Shown in pieces: positions 1 to 9,968 of a stretch of DNA of 64,000 nt. Numbering within the stretch: the stretch's first letter is position 1; every line of letters starts with the position of its first letter. A model generated the notes under the pieces. That model was given only the letters and a program-made list of their open reading frames with translations, did not search any database and was not told the DNA's origin. Location of the stretch: contig JBDOQK010000025.1 of NCBI GenBank assembly GCA_040437565.1, positions 124,001-188,000 on the forward strand. Reading direction: 5' to 3'. Position numbers and translations under genes: made by a program. This DNA comes from Albugo candida (Eukaryota > Oomycota > Peronosporomycetes > Albuginales).

Positions 1-612
1 TCAGTCATCAAAAAGCCGGAGGATAACGTTATTATATCCCGGATGCTGTTGAAGTATGGAGCCAACCCAAACGATGTGTATGAAAACCAAACCATCATTC
101 ACACCGCGATAGATATGCAGAAGACACAAACGGCCGGAGTGCTGGTACATGCTGGTGCAAAATTGGACTTTCTAGACACACTTGGACGCAACGTGTTCGA
201 AAAAGTCGACCGTGGAACACTACGATTTCTTATTGCGCAAATCTATTTCCCTCCAAACGTCATCAGCAGTAAAGTACAGAAAGTGTGCATGCTTTGTAAT
301 CAAAAACCAGCATTTACACAGCGTAAAGTTAACTGCACACATTGTGGACGCATTTGCTGTCCCGAGTGTGCTCCTTTAAGCACGAGCAGTCACCGGTTTC
401 CATTAGGGTTCCCAGGGCGCATTCAGTCCGGTGCCGCGAACAACGAACAAAAGCGAGTTTGTAAAACCTGTTATAAGATTTTGAAGGAGAGGGATCCGGA
501 GCCTAAGAAGGAGCAGAATAGATTTGTCCGACGGGTTATTGGGATCGAGTGGGACGAAGTTAACTCGGAAAAGCTCGTAAAACCTCGCGCAGCCGGACGT
601 CGTGGCGAATAA
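1..612 (+). CDS. Ankyrin-repeat/FYVE-type zinc finger protein, 3' part
   Basis: The frame is open from the first base of the window to the stop at 610-612, so this is the C-terminal part of a longer gene. The first ~75 residues look like ankyrin repeats (LLKYGANPN, IIHTAIDMQK, LVHAGAKLDF). From about base 280 a Cys-rich zinc finger follows with the FYVE cysteine pairs: CMLC, CTHC, CCPEC and CKTC. The basic R(R/K)HHCR patch that binds phosphatidylinositol 3-phosphate in classical FYVE domains is replaced by RKVNCTHCG, so lipid binding is uncertain. Ankyrin-FYVE proteins usually act on endosomal membranes. The tail after the finger is basic and ends in RRGE. The family call is fairly secure; the role is inferred. 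Confidence 0.75.
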   Translation, partial: SVIKKPEDNVIISRMLLKYGANPNDVYENQTIIHTAIDMQKTQTAGVLVHAGAKLDFLDTLGRNVFEKVDRGTLRFLIAQIYFPPNVISSKVQKVCMLCNQKPAFTQRKVNCTHCGRICCPECAPLSTSSHRFPLGFPGRIQSGAANNEQKRVCKTCYKILKERDPEPKKEQNRFVRRVIGIEWDEVNSEKLVKPRAAGRRGE

Positions 613-629
613 GCCACAGTGTTTATGGC

Positions 630-729
630 NNNNNNNNNNNNNNNNNNNNNNNNNNNNNNNNNNNNNNNNNNNNNNNNNNNNNNNNNNNNNNNNNNNNNNN
701 NNNNNNNNNNNNNNNNNNNNNNNNNNNNN
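630..729. other. Assembly gap (100 N), flanks not duplicated
   Basis: A run of exactly 100 N. Unlike the other nine gaps here, the left and right flanks share no visible repeat, so real sequence is probably missing. It removes the 5' part of the following gene. Confidence 0.95.
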
Positions 730-1159
730 AGAAAGTGGTTGGGTGGAGCTATCTGCGTCTTTATATATGCCTTCCGTATTACCGTATCTACACACACGTG
801 TCAAGGTGATCTCAGCTAGATCTGATTTTGAGTGTTTATATCCCGATTCTCCTCTTCGGTGGAAAGTTGAAGCTTTTAATCAAGAAATATTTCCAATCTG
901 GGAAACACTGGATTCGATATGCTCATTACCAAAGCAGATTATCTCGGTCGGAGACGGACCAACTGAGCGAGAAGCTCTAATTAGTCTGAAAGGAAAAGCA
1001 AAAATAAATTGCCATGGTAAATCAATGAAACTTCTTCCTGCCCCCAAATTGAAGGAACTTTGTATGGAACTGGAGATTATCTTGTCGAATATGGATCAGC
1101 TCTGTACCTATGAAGGAGACTTGGATCTACAAATCTCATGGGACTCTATACACATGTAG
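730..1159 (+). CDS. HAD-like conserved protein, C-terminal fragment
   Basis: The frame is open from the gap edge to a TAG at 1157-1159, about 143 residues. The 5' part lies in or beyond the N run. A segment reading VISARSDFECLYP, then LRWKVEAF, then IISVGDGPTERE resembles the C-terminal region of a HAD-like family I recall from oomycetes and other SAR protists. In that reading GDGPTE would be the metal-binding HAD motif IV. No catalytic DxD nucleophile is visible because the N-terminus is missing. It faces the ATP synthase delta gene tail to tail with about 215 bp between. Function unknown. Confidence 0.5.
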
Positions 1160-1375
1160 GCGTTTGGAGTGGAGGAATTTGCCAACGTTACAAATCATTT
1201 GTACTTAGATATATACGTATAGTATCCTGATGGAAAATAATTTGATTGTAAACTTTTAATGTGTCAAACGGTTATGGATGCGGTTGTATTGAAATACTTG
1301 TAGTGGGTTTAAAATCGCTCTTTATTTTGTTTTTTGTTACGTGAATCACCCATCTGCAACCTGCACCGCGATCTC

Positions 1376-1888
1376 CTAATTGGCAGCGGCCAGCGCTGCT
1401 GCCAACGCTTGGTGAGTTTCTAGTCCGATTTGTGCGTCGATTTTCTCTGCGCTTCCATCGGCTGCAGTAGCCACAATCGATTTGTACTTGCTCAGACCGG
1501 CTTCAGCTGCATCTCGATCAATATCATCCAATTTGACCAATTCAACACATGCAATATCTGTAACCGAATCGGCATGGGTAAATGCGAACCCACCCGCAGT
1601 GAAGAATGTTTGTACATCTTTTTCCCGTTCCAAGTGTACTTTGATAAGACCAGGTTTCATCTGAGAAATGATTGGCGTATGGCCAGCAGTGACACCGTAC
1701 TCACCAACGGCTCCAGGAATTTGGATAAGATCCACTTTGGTTTCTTTGAATATACATTGATAAGGTGTCGAAAGATTCAAAGTGACTTTTTGAGGGGTAG
1801 AAGTCGTTGTCGAGGCTTCCGCCGCACGGCAGGAAACTGCATTGTGGAAAGCACGTTTGACGATCGCTCGGGATTTATGAAGCAACAT
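1376..1888 (-). CDS. ATP5F1D: Mitochondrial F1 ATP synthase delta subunit
   Basis: A 170-residue intronless gene. It is the eukaryotic delta subunit (bacterial epsilon), part of the central stalk that couples rotation of the c-ring to the F1 head. The first ~30 residues are rich in Arg, Lys, Ser and Ala and lack acidic residues until Glu24, which fits a mitochondrial presequence. The beta-sandwich motifs GAVGEYGVTAGHTP and FFTAGGFAFTHADSV are typical, and an Ala-rich C-terminal helical hairpin follows. Length matches the family. It is separated by about 114 bp from the small zinc-finger gene on the same strand. Confidence 0.93.
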   Translation of the reverse strand: MLLHKSRAIVKRAFHNAVSCRAAEASTTTSTPQKVTLNLSTPYQCIFKETKVDLIQIPGAVGEYGVTAGHTPIISQMKPGLIKVHLEREKDVQTFFTAGGFAFTHADSVTDIACVELVKLDDIDRDAAEAGLSKYKSIVATAADGSAEKIDAQIGLETHQALAAALAAAN

Positions 1889-2002
1889 TATTGGGGGAAT
1901 GCCGCCGAATTAAAGTATGCGGCTAATATATACCGGTATTATACCGAAGTTATGCATTCAAGAAGTTTGCGATTTATATATCAAATTATCTAGGAAAGTT
2001 TG

Positions 2003-2359
2003 CTATTTGTCACGTCCACCATTGTGATGTGTGCCGATCACTTGTGTAGCGTTCGCTTTGCGCAATTCTTCTGCAATTCTTATGGATTCCTCTCGATCAA
2101 ACGGAACTTTGGGGTGTTTGCTTGCATAATGTAATCCCAACGACGTAGCATCAGGAGAAGGGGTCTAAACAGAATGAAAGTGAATATTAACAGCAATGCA
2201 GAGTCAGAAGCTCACCTTGCATACGTCGCATATGAAATTTAACTTTGCGGTTTTACGTGTGACAGCTCCACTTTTACCTCCCCCTTTGCTTTTGCTTGCG
2301 GCCGCTTTCGCTTGCAATTCTTTTGCCGTGTGTTTCTGGAACTTTGCTTTTCCACCCAT
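2003..2359 (-). CDS. Small zinc-finger protein of the zf-met2 / At2g23090 type
   Basis: Two exons, 2216-2359 and 2003-2164, joined across a 51-nt GT-AG intron (2165-2215) to give 101 residues. The N-terminus starts MGGKAKFQKHTAKEL and is Lys/Ala-rich. The intron falls within the finger: exon 1 ends at CDVCK and exon 2 supplies LHYASKHP, completing a C2H2-type site. Small proteins of this design occur across eukaryotes (plant At2g23090 type); their role is poorly defined, with RNA or nuclear binding suspected. It is divergent from the hydroxy-acid oxidase gene, with only 60 bp between start codons, so the two probably share a promoter region. Confidence 0.72.
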
Positions 2360-2419
2360 TTAAGTCGTTTTTTAGAACTTTGACGTTACAATACGGAGAA
2401 TATCAATATAACGCGTTAC

Positions 2420-3727
2420 ATGAAATCGGTTCCCGGAAGCGATACGAAGCCAATCAACGCGCGGGATTATGAGGAATTTGCTCGAAAATTTCTCCCGAAA
2501 AAAGCTTACGACTACTATGCTACCGGAGCTGATGATATGATAACATTGAAGGAGAATCAAGATGCGTTTCAGCGAATAAAACTACGTCCACGAGTGCTCC
2601 GCGATGTCTCAGACATGCAAATGCGCACAAGTCTGTTGGGCAGTGAAGTAGATACTCCTATTTGCATTGCACCAACAGCAATGCACTGTATGGCGCATTA
2701 TGAAGGAGAGTTAGCAACTGCAAGAGCAGCCGCCAGAATGAATACTTGCATGATCTTAAGTACGCTTTCCACAAAATCAATCGAGGTACAAAATACACGA
2801 TATTTGAATTCATACAGCTTGAGATTAACCAAACCTATTGAAGGATGTTGCAGATGCTTCGGGTAACGGACTCCGTTGGTTTCAACTCTACGTGTTCAAA
2901 AACAGAGGTTTCAACACAATACTGTGGTGCATTTGGAAAATATAATTGTTTTGTGTAGATCTTACACTCAGCTTGGTTCAGAGAGCAGAAAAAGCTGGTT
3001 TCAAGGCGATAGTATTAACTGTGGATACACCAGTGTTTGGCCAAAGAGAAGCTGACGTTCGCAATCGCTTCTCGTTGCCTCATCACCTCAAACTCGCTAA
3101 TTTCATGGATGCTAAGAGGGAATACGCACACGTGCAATCCAGCGACGGATCTGGTGTTGCCGAATACGTTTCCGCCTTTTTTGATCCTGCAATCTGTTGG
3201 GACGATGTCAAATGGCTAAAACGCAATACGTCATTACCGCTTGTTATCAAAGGTATACTAACAGCGGAAGATGCATTGATGGTCGCAGAAATAGGCTGTG
3301 AAGCGATTATTGTGTCTAATCATGGTGCGAGGCAGCTAGATGGTGTCTTGGCAAGTATCGAAGCGCTTCCTGAAGTTGTGAAAGCGGTCAGAGGGAAGAA
3401 TATCGAAGTATATGTGGATGGTGGAGTCAGACGTGGCACAGATATTTTTAAGGTATTCAACAGCAAGATTTCTTGTGCATGCATTTCTAATTCGAATCGC
3501 GAAGGCACTTGCGCTAGGCGCCCGAGCGGTTTTCTTAGGTCGACCGATTTTGTGGGGACTCAGTCACGATGTAAGTTTGGAACAATTTGATGAGAACTTG
3601 CTTGATAAACTTTTGTATGATCTTGAAGGGCGAAGATGGTGCGTTCAAAATGCTTCGATTGTTGACGGATGAGCTCAAAACTGCAATGACTTTTTGTGGC
3701 ACTCGTCGAATATCTGATATAAGGTGA
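2420..3727 (+). CDS. (S)-2-hydroxy-acid (glycolate) oxidase, FMN-dependent
   Basis: Five exons (2420-2785, 2844-2907, 2959-3452, 3505-3570, 3629-3727) join to 362 residues, the usual length for this TIM-barrel family. It oxidises short 2-hydroxy acids such as glycolate or lactate to 2-oxo acids using FMN and O2. Diagnostic parts are the N-terminal YYATGADD, the FMN-binding LSTLSTKSIE region and the active-site motif SNHGARQLDG with its catalytic His and Arg. DGGVRRGTDIFK then joins ALALGARAVFLGRP across intron 3. Introns are 51-58 nt and all GT-AG. The protein ends ISDIR, not SKL-like, so no C-terminal peroxisomal signal is visible. Glycolate versus lactate preference cannot be told from sequence. 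Confidence 0.9.
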
Positions 3728-5245
3728 TCAGAAGTGTTGTTGAAGAAATCATGTCACTCATTATTTACTTTGACAGTGTACAATATGTACAAGATCAGCG
3801 ATTGGGATTGCTGAAGTCACGCTACTAGTGAGGCTGGAGAAAATATACGAACAAGATTATAAAAGTGTATTCTTGATGAGAGATCTATATAGAGACTCGC
3901 ATTAAACTCTGTAAGTTGCAGAGGAAATTGATAAATCTGTGCAGTAAGTCTAGCAGTGCACCACCTTTCTTTACTGACCAATTAAGTCCTTTATACATTA
4001 TAAATTTACATAGGGTGGGCGTCCGATTATTATACCAACAATATCTGGGGTTAATCCCATACAACAGCCCTGTGTGAATTCGATGTGTTAGAAAAAGAGT
4101 GAGCCCGTACCTGCGTAAAATCATATAAAGTATTGTAATTCAACTTGAGTAAACGATAAGTTCAGCATCTTGTACTCTTGAATATCGTATAGACGTCATA
4201 ATATTCCTTCATTTCTATGGATTAGAGTGAGGTGGCACCCTGAATGAAAATATATAAGTAAGATGTCAATATTAGAAAGCACTAATAAAGAATACGTAAA
4301 CTTGAATATTTCTTCAGCGAAACTTTATATTTCACCTGCCCGTGAAGAAAGGCAAAGTATGTAGTGGTGCATAGTCTGGCCAGAAATCAGACGTGCGTGC
4401 GAAAATGTGATTTTTTTTTCATGGTGCAGATTATATATAAAAAGGTCAGCTGTTTTCTTCAACAACGATGCCTCACCCTGTAGCTTCTTACGTGTTCCGA
4501 GAAACAAGGAAGTGCGATTATACGATACTGGAATGAATATCTAGTTGGCGAAGCGCGATGCGTACGCAACGTTGTGCGCTGATATATCTAGGTGTCCGCT
4601 GAACGTTGTGCAAACAGAAAACGAGCAGTATACTGCTCTATGCCCTTGACAGAATTCAAGGTATGAACTCGAAAATTTCATAGCCTCATACATATGTTAA
4701 GTTTTTTTTTTCGAAGGATTNNNNNNNNNNNNNNNNNNNNNNNNNNNNNNNNNNNNNNNNNNNNNNNNNNNNNNNNNNNNNNNNNNNNNNNNNNNNNNNN
4801 NNNNNNNNNNNNNNNNNNNNTACATATGTTAAGTTTTTTTTTTCGAAGGATTCAATCCCTTCTTTATGCCAACGGATAATACGATTCCGTAACTGTGACT
4901 TTCACAATCAAGGTTGCACTTTTCCCTCGCCCTTCCCTCGATATATATAATTTACAAAGCAAACCTTCCCGCTACGAGGAGGCTTTTCTCTGCACTTGAG
5001 TGCCAACGACTGGTCTCTCGTTTACAGTATAGTAAATCATTTGGAAAATCATAAATATAGTAAATTGTATAGAGTGTAGATGCAGGCTCTGTCAAAGACA
5101 GTACATTTTCTATAAAATATCTTCCTTCGATTGCCCAGAATCAATCCTCCTTACCCTTTTTATGCCAACAAAATGTTACGACCCCATAAAAGTGTCTGAT
5201 CTATCATATCGTTGACCCTGTATGAAGGGAGGATGGGGGTTGTGA
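3728..5245. other. Gene-poor stretch containing a false gap
   Basis: About 1.5 kb, AT-rich, with only short open frames that show no recognisable protein. It holds poly-T tracts near 4410 and 4701 and the 100-N run at 4721-4820. I see no tRNA, repeat array or transposon. The right end probably includes the promoter and perhaps a 5' exon of the zinc-repeat gene. Confidence 0.6.
4689..4852. other. 100-N gap with 32-bp duplicated flanks
   Basis: N run 4721-4820. Bases 4689-4720 are identical to 4821-4852, as expected if two contigs overlap but were not merged. Confidence 0.9.
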
Positions 5246-6406
5246 GTGGTGAACGAAGATTTGGTAGCAAGACTGGATTCTGAAAACAAATCATTTTCAA
5301 ATTTCACCAAACAGGGTCCCTCAAACACTCTTTACAACCACTCAAGCTATAACCAACAAAAGGGAATCCAACAAGCCAGTCGCATGTTGATCTCCACACT
5401 CTCGGAAGGAACTTATCAAGCATTCCCGTTTAATGGAATTGGGAAGGATCCGCACATGTCCATGCATCGCGTGCTGAGAGAAAGGAATTCTAACGCGTAT
5501 GATGAAGTGATCAAAAGAAAACAGTTTATGGTTCCACCTATTCAAATTCCTTCTTCGTGTAAGATTCCGAGACTTTCAACACCGAAATTGCCATCTCTTC
5601 GGAATACATCGTCGACCAATGCGCTACCTCGTATTATGTCCTCACCGCTAATGAGTACAACGACCGACAACCCTCAAGGAGACCTCATCGGCTCTGCGTT
5701 TATGGATACTCAGAGCCTGGCAAAAGCGCGACCTGATACAACTATCAGCCCTAATCTTGTGAGTATGTATAGAGATCATTATGAATATGACTATAGTCCC
5801 ACTACATCGCAGTCATCGCCACTTCCTTTTCGGTCTGAATTAGTGAGGAAATATGCCATCGATCTCAATATGAAGACCGACTTGATGTCAATGAAACGAT
5901 CAGGTACAAAACGATGTAATTTTCCGATGTGTACCAACAGCGCACGAAGTCGCGGATATTGTTACAGTCATGGTGGTGGAAGAAGATGCTGCATGCCAAG
6001 CTGCACAAATGGAGCCGTCAGTCGTGATTTGTGCAAGCGACATGGAGGAGGAAGGCGCTGTAAAATCAATGGATGTAAAAGTAGTGCTGAAAGTGGGGGG
6101 TTATGCTACAGTCACGGAGGGGGACGACGATGCAATCTGTCGTGGTGCAATGCTCGGGCGAAACGTGGCGGGAAATGTGCTGCACACTTGAATCAGTCAG
6201 ACAGCGAGGATAACTATGGTGCACATAATAAGGATGTAGGAAGAGAAGTATTTTCGAGCACTGGAAAGGGTAGCGACGTCGCACAAACCCTTGTTGATTT
6301 GGCAGGTGAACAAGCTTGCAATTCCGATACACAATCAATGTCGGAAGGGGTAGAAGTTATGGCGAATGATAGAGACGCGTACGCACTGGCAACCTTACTA
6401 AATTAG
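5246..6406 (+). CDS. WRKY19-like zinc-repeat protein
   Basis: The open frame starts at 5246 right after an in-frame TGA; the first in-frame ATG is at 5384. The true start is therefore either 5384 or an unseen upstream exon. The N-terminal ~200 residues are Ser/Thr/Pro-rich and probably disordered. Residues ~220-315 (from 5246) carry four tandem copies of a Cys/His unit of about 24 residues, pattern RRC..(P/N/S)xC...A.S.G.C..HGGG. This repeat is common in oomycete and plant proteins annotated as WRKY transcription factor 19-like, although no WRKYGQK is present here. The repeats likely bind zinc. A nuclear role is inferred only. The C-terminus is acidic. Confidence 0.75.
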   Translation: MVNEDLVARLDSENKSFSNFTKQGPSNTLYNHSSYNQQKGIQQASRMLISTLSEGTYQAFPFNGIGKDPHMSMHRVLRERNSNAYDEVIKRKQFMVPPIQIPSSCKIPRLSTPKLPSLRNTSSTNALPRIMSSPLMSTTTDNPQGDLIGSAFMDTQSLAKARPDTTISPNLVSMYRDHYEYDYSPTTSQSSPLPFRSELVRKYAIDLNMKTDLMSMKRSGTKRCNFPMCTNSARSRGYCYSHGGGRRCCMPSCTNGAVSRDLCKRHGGGRRCKINGCKSSAESGGLCYSHGGGRRCNLSWCNARAKRGGKCAAHLNQSDSEDNYGAHNKDVGREVFSSTGKGSDVAQTLVDLAGEQACNSDTQSMSEGVEVMANDRDAYALATLLN

Positions 6407-6853
6407 GTATTCTATTTCGCAATCTGCAAGTATCAAAAAATTAAGAATTGGTGACACTATAATAGTGAGATTGTCGCATGTCCGGCAAAAATATCGTAAC
6501 CATCAATTGAATAAGGCTACTTTGTATAAATTTTCATTCATTTCACCGCGCGATCAGTTCCTTGTCATCAAATCATACAAGATAATCAGTCTAATCAGGG
6601 TTAGACGGTGCATTATACTGTCGATTATACCGGATAGCTGATACGAATTTGAACAGTGACTCTTACACACTTAATAGGTTGTAGGGTTTGATAATGAAGT
6701 TGAGAAAAATCTTGCAGACGACAGAATTCAACACACCCGCTACATTGTTAACGGATATATTATAGAGGTCACATATGAAAATCTTTTATACTGTAATGTG
6801 AGATTACATACTAATTTACTTTATATAGCGTAAGATCTCGAGTATGTACAGCT
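6407..6853. other. Intergenic, no gene seen
   Basis: AT-rich sequence between the zinc-repeat gene and the tRNA. No coding or RNA feature is visible. Confidence 0.6.
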
Positions 6854-6926
6854 TCCCAAATAGTCTAGGTGGTTAGGATACGTGGCTCTCACCCACGAGA
6901 CCCGGGTTCGAGTCCCGGTTTGGGAA
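6854..6926 (+). tRNA. tRNA-Glu (anticodon CTC)
   Basis: A full 73-nt cloverleaf with no intron. The 7-bp acceptor stem pairs TCCCAAA with TTTGGGA, with discriminator A at 6926. The D arm carries GTCTAGGTGGTTAGGA. The anticodon stem CGTGG/CCACG encloses loop CTCTCAC, giving anticodon CTC. The T arm is CCGGG-TTCGAGT-CCCGG. A-box and B-box positions are canonical for RNA polymerase III. It lies 106 bp from the stop codon of the convergent SEP-UBX gene. Confidence 0.96.
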
Positions 6927-7031
6927 CATCTTTTCGTACGTTGCGAGCTCGTATAAGTTTTTCCTTCCTGGTATACTTTAATTTCACCATACTTATGGAG
7001 CACCTTATAACTACTTTAGACAGCATAGCCT

Positions 7032-7992
7032 TTATTCCGATCCGTTAACAACCTTTTGCGTCAATGACGCTCCTTTTAGTCCAGCTTGCTCGATTGTATC
7101 GTCCATACTGACTGCAATAGGTCGTGGAGGGAATCCTTCAAGTAAGATATACGGCTGGTCGCCGGTGCCATTTCTATTGCGTTCGGTGAGAATCTCGTAA
7201 TTTGTTTCGAGTAATATCACGTACATCTCGATGATTGCGTGCACATCACGTAGGGTGTGAGTCAAATTGAGAGTTGATCGAAGGCGAGTGCCATTATGAA
7301 GACGGATTTGTAATGTTGTAACGGGCTTTTTATCGTCCACGACAGGGCTTTCTACAGCTGCGATATTCCCACTTCTGAATATTGTACCCTCTCCAGATGA
7401 AGCGCTCCTAGAATGGGATATTAGATATCAGTGGATGATTTTTTCGATTTTCTTGTTTCGTTTCAATTACCCCATAGATTGTCCCTCGCCGGAGAATGCT
7501 GTATATTGAGGTGGAGGAGGTGCCTGATACTCTTCTTGTCTCTTATCTATAAGACTTATGTCGACATGTTGACTACGATCAGCAGATTCTAATTCCATGG
7601 GAACCACTCTATCCGATAGAAGGCATTGGTAAACTCCACTAATGATTATAAGCGTCTGCGTACCCTCGTTCGATTGCCTCCAGGAAAGGCCGATTTGCTG
7701 GATCATCACGAGGTCGATACACTCCACCATTGACCGTGAATCCATTCCGATAAAATGTGATGACGTGATTCGGTTGTGTACTTGGTCCACTTTCCGAATT
7801 TGACATTGCCTGAGCTCGTGCAATAATATTGCCAATATGATCCGTTCTTTCTCCATTTCCAGGACCAATTACTGATAGACCGCTTCCACCTCCATGATGC
7901 GTTCCCCCTGCATAATAAGAATTCGGTTGTCGACGGTCTTCATCGTTCTCCTCGTCCCGCCGCAAGCTCGATAAGCTTACAATATTCACCAT
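7032..7992 (-). CDS. p47/Shp1-like SEP-UBX cofactor of Cdc48/p97
   Basis: Three exons (7664-7992, 7471-7608, 7032-7407) join to 280 residues. p47/Shp1 proteins recruit substrates to the AAA ATPase Cdc48/p97 in membrane fusion and protein degradation. Features in order: an acidic start with YYAGGTHHGGGSGLSVIGP (the FxGG/YAGG element), a SEP domain with ITFYRNGFTVNGG and RPFLEAIERG, a linker, and a C-terminal UBX domain (TTLQIRLHNGTRLRSTLN) with FPPRPI as the likely p97-binding loop. The N-terminal UBA of animal p47 is absent; MVNIVSLSSLRRDEE sits directly before the YAGG motif, so this start looks right. Introns are 55 and 63 nt, both phase 2. Confidence 0.9.
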
Positions 7993-8242
7993 ATTTCTTG
8001 TTTATAAGTTTGAAAACAAAATGTCTTAACATTTAGATAACGGTTACAAATAAAACTTGAAGTTGAACGGGTTGGAAATGAATCACAATCATTCCGCTCC
8101 ATGCAGAAGCTTCATTGAACTACATGTTCGCGCAGTGAGTCCAGATTCTTTCGGTGTCTTAATTCTCCTGCGTTAAAGGCAGTTTTTTAAGCTAAATTAA
8201 GAATGAAGAAATAGTATTTGTTTGCTTGTTTAAATCGAAAGA

Positions 8243-9619
8243 ATGCAGCTAAATCTCAAGAAGTTGTACCCAAATTATTACTTGGAGGGTGATAATGAAA
8301 GAAAGGATTCTTCTAATTTGTCCAGTCGATTTGGAGGAATGTCGAGTACACGTCGAGGAATGCAGAGAACAAAATCAGCTTTCTTAAAATGCGAAAGTGT
8401 TTCTAGAAACTTCAAGTCGAGTCACAGGATCATTGCGGAAGATGGAATGGCGGCAAAAGATAGGAAGGAGTGGAAGAATTTGGATTCTGGCGGCGTCAGA
8501 TTGATTTCGCGTCATGCAAGCAATGATGGGCGAGTCGTCAGGTCAAAGCAAATGAAAGATACTCGATCGAGTGCTATTTCGAGCGGGCTCGATCAAATCT
8601 GCTCTTCTCCGATTGATAAAGATGAAGCTGCAAACAATATGATATTTGATTCGGGAAGAGAACGAAATTTCACCCATCGTAACCCAATCATGAATGCAAG
8701 TAGGAGCATGCCAAATATGGTCATAGCTCGCCAATTAAGCTTACAAACACAAGATAATAGTTTTTTTCTGACGGAACCGAAAGACAGTATGCTCGAAAAA
8801 TGCTCCACAATAGCTCAAGTATTGGCATTAGGATCTGTTCTATTGTATGGGTACAATTGTGCACAGGAAGCCAGCGGTATATGGCGGAACGCACTTGATT
8901 ATTTTCAGCCTCGGCACAACGTACAGTTGGCTGCTTTACTGCACCATCATATTGGTATTTCATGCAGAGAAGACCCCTCTAAGCTGGAAGATGCTCTAGC
9001 TATGCAGCAGGAGTGCCTACGTCTATCAGTTCAGTGCGACGATTCAAGGCTGATGGCTCGTGCTCATAAAACGCTGGGAGCTATTTACCTCGATAAAGAG
9101 GAAGTTGCTCGATCAAGTTGGCATCAATGCACGGCATTGAAGCTGGCATTGCAGGCCGGAGATATGGAACTTGAAGGGAGAATTCATGCAAATCTTGGCA
9201 ACCTGGCCTTATATCAAAATGACTTGGAGCTGGCTCTTATTTTGCACAAACGTGATCTCGAGCTAGCATCCTCCACACTTCTCAATTCTTCGGTTGCACA
9301 AGCGCGAGCACATCAAAATCTTGCGATAGTGTACAGAAAATCAAAACAAATAGATCACGCCCAACATCATGAGAAACTGGCAAAAGTATACGGCAAAAGC
9401 GCTTTTCTTGTTGACATCAAACATCATCTTTATGATGCTGTCGGAAATATTTATGCGCAGATATCAGGTTCGAGCTCCAGTTCTCTTACATGTGGCGTCG
9501 CCCAAGCTCTGGAAGCGCTCCTGCGTATCACCGATCGATGTAGTAATCCCGCACTCATTACGTTGCAAGATATTGCTCACGAGCAAATCTCAAACAGGTC
9601 CTATACTTTCGAATCTTAA
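8243..9619 (+). CDS. TPR-repeat protein with disordered N-terminus
   Basis: A single 458-residue open frame. Residues 1-~170 are Ser/Arg-rich and likely disordered. From about residue 230 to 400 there are tandem tetratricopeptide repeats with the expected Leu/Ala/Gly pattern (ARAHKTLGAIYLDKEE, GRIHANLGNLALYQND, ARAHQNLAIVYRKSK). Spacing and sequence resemble the LGN/GPSM and NPHP3 type of TPR, which act as scaffolds, but no GoLoco motif is visible. Function is not assignable beyond protein-protein interaction. The start has an upstream AT-rich leader; the gene is divergent from the p47-like gene. Confidence 0.75.
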   Translation: MQLNLKKLYPNYYLEGDNERKDSSNLSSRFGGMSSTRRGMQRTKSAFLKCESVSRNFKSSHRIIAEDGMAAKDRKEWKNLDSGGVRLISRHASNDGRVVRSKQMKDTRSSAISSGLDQICSSPIDKDEAANNMIFDSGRERNFTHRNPIMNASRSMPNMVIARQLSLQTQDNSFFLTEPKDSMLEKCSTIAQVLALGSVLLYGYNCAQEASGIWRNALDYFQPRHNVQLAALLHHHIGISCREDPSKLEDALAMQQECLRLSVQCDDSRLMARAHKTLGAIYLDKEEVARSSWHQCTALKLALQAGDMELEGRIHANLGNLALYQNDLELALILHKRDLELASSTLLNSSVAQARAHQNLAIVYRKSKQIDHAQHHEKLAKVYGKSAFLVDIKHHLYDAVGNIYAQISGSSSSSLTCGVAQALEALLRITDRCSNPALITLQDIAHEQISNRSYTFES

Positions 9620-9792
9620 GATGAACTCACTGGATAGATGAGTCGTCAGTGCAGGAAGCTGTAATTACACCGCTTCTCAAGACCGGATGATCCGACTGTC
9701 AGGAAGGGACATGTATTGATCCACAGGCATAGACCGAATACCTTGTTCGACTTGCACATCTCCATTAGATCCCGTTTTACTGCGTGCCTCAG

Positions 9793-9968
9793 ATGGACTT
9801 CCAAGTGTTCCTAGCACTATCTATTGGAATATCAGGTAAGCGGGTTTTATTGCATCGGTCAAGAAAGCTCAAGTGTGTCGAATAGATTGCCGCGTGTCTA
9901 TTTCTGTGGAAGATCAACGTGAACATCGATCAGATAATGTACCTTGCGAGTGTAACCAATATTTTTAG
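9793..9968 (+). CDS. Candidate small secreted peptide (41 aa)
   Basis: ATG at 9793 opens MDFQVFLALSIGIS and is followed by a good donor (CAG|GTAAG). Splicing out 9836-9885, a 50-nt intron of the size normal here, joins to exon 9886-9968 and gives 41 residues. The N-terminus looks like a short signal peptide. The mature part has three Cys and is hydrophilic, ending CECNQYF. No family is recognised. Support is the conjunction of start, intron size, splice sites and signal-like start in a gene-poor zone where small secreted proteins are often found in oomycetes. A chance open frame remains possible. Confidence 0.3.

Noticed and set aside
3885-4507. Short minus-strand open frames in the gene-poor stretch
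   Set aside because: Biased AT-rich composition and no resemblance to known proteins.
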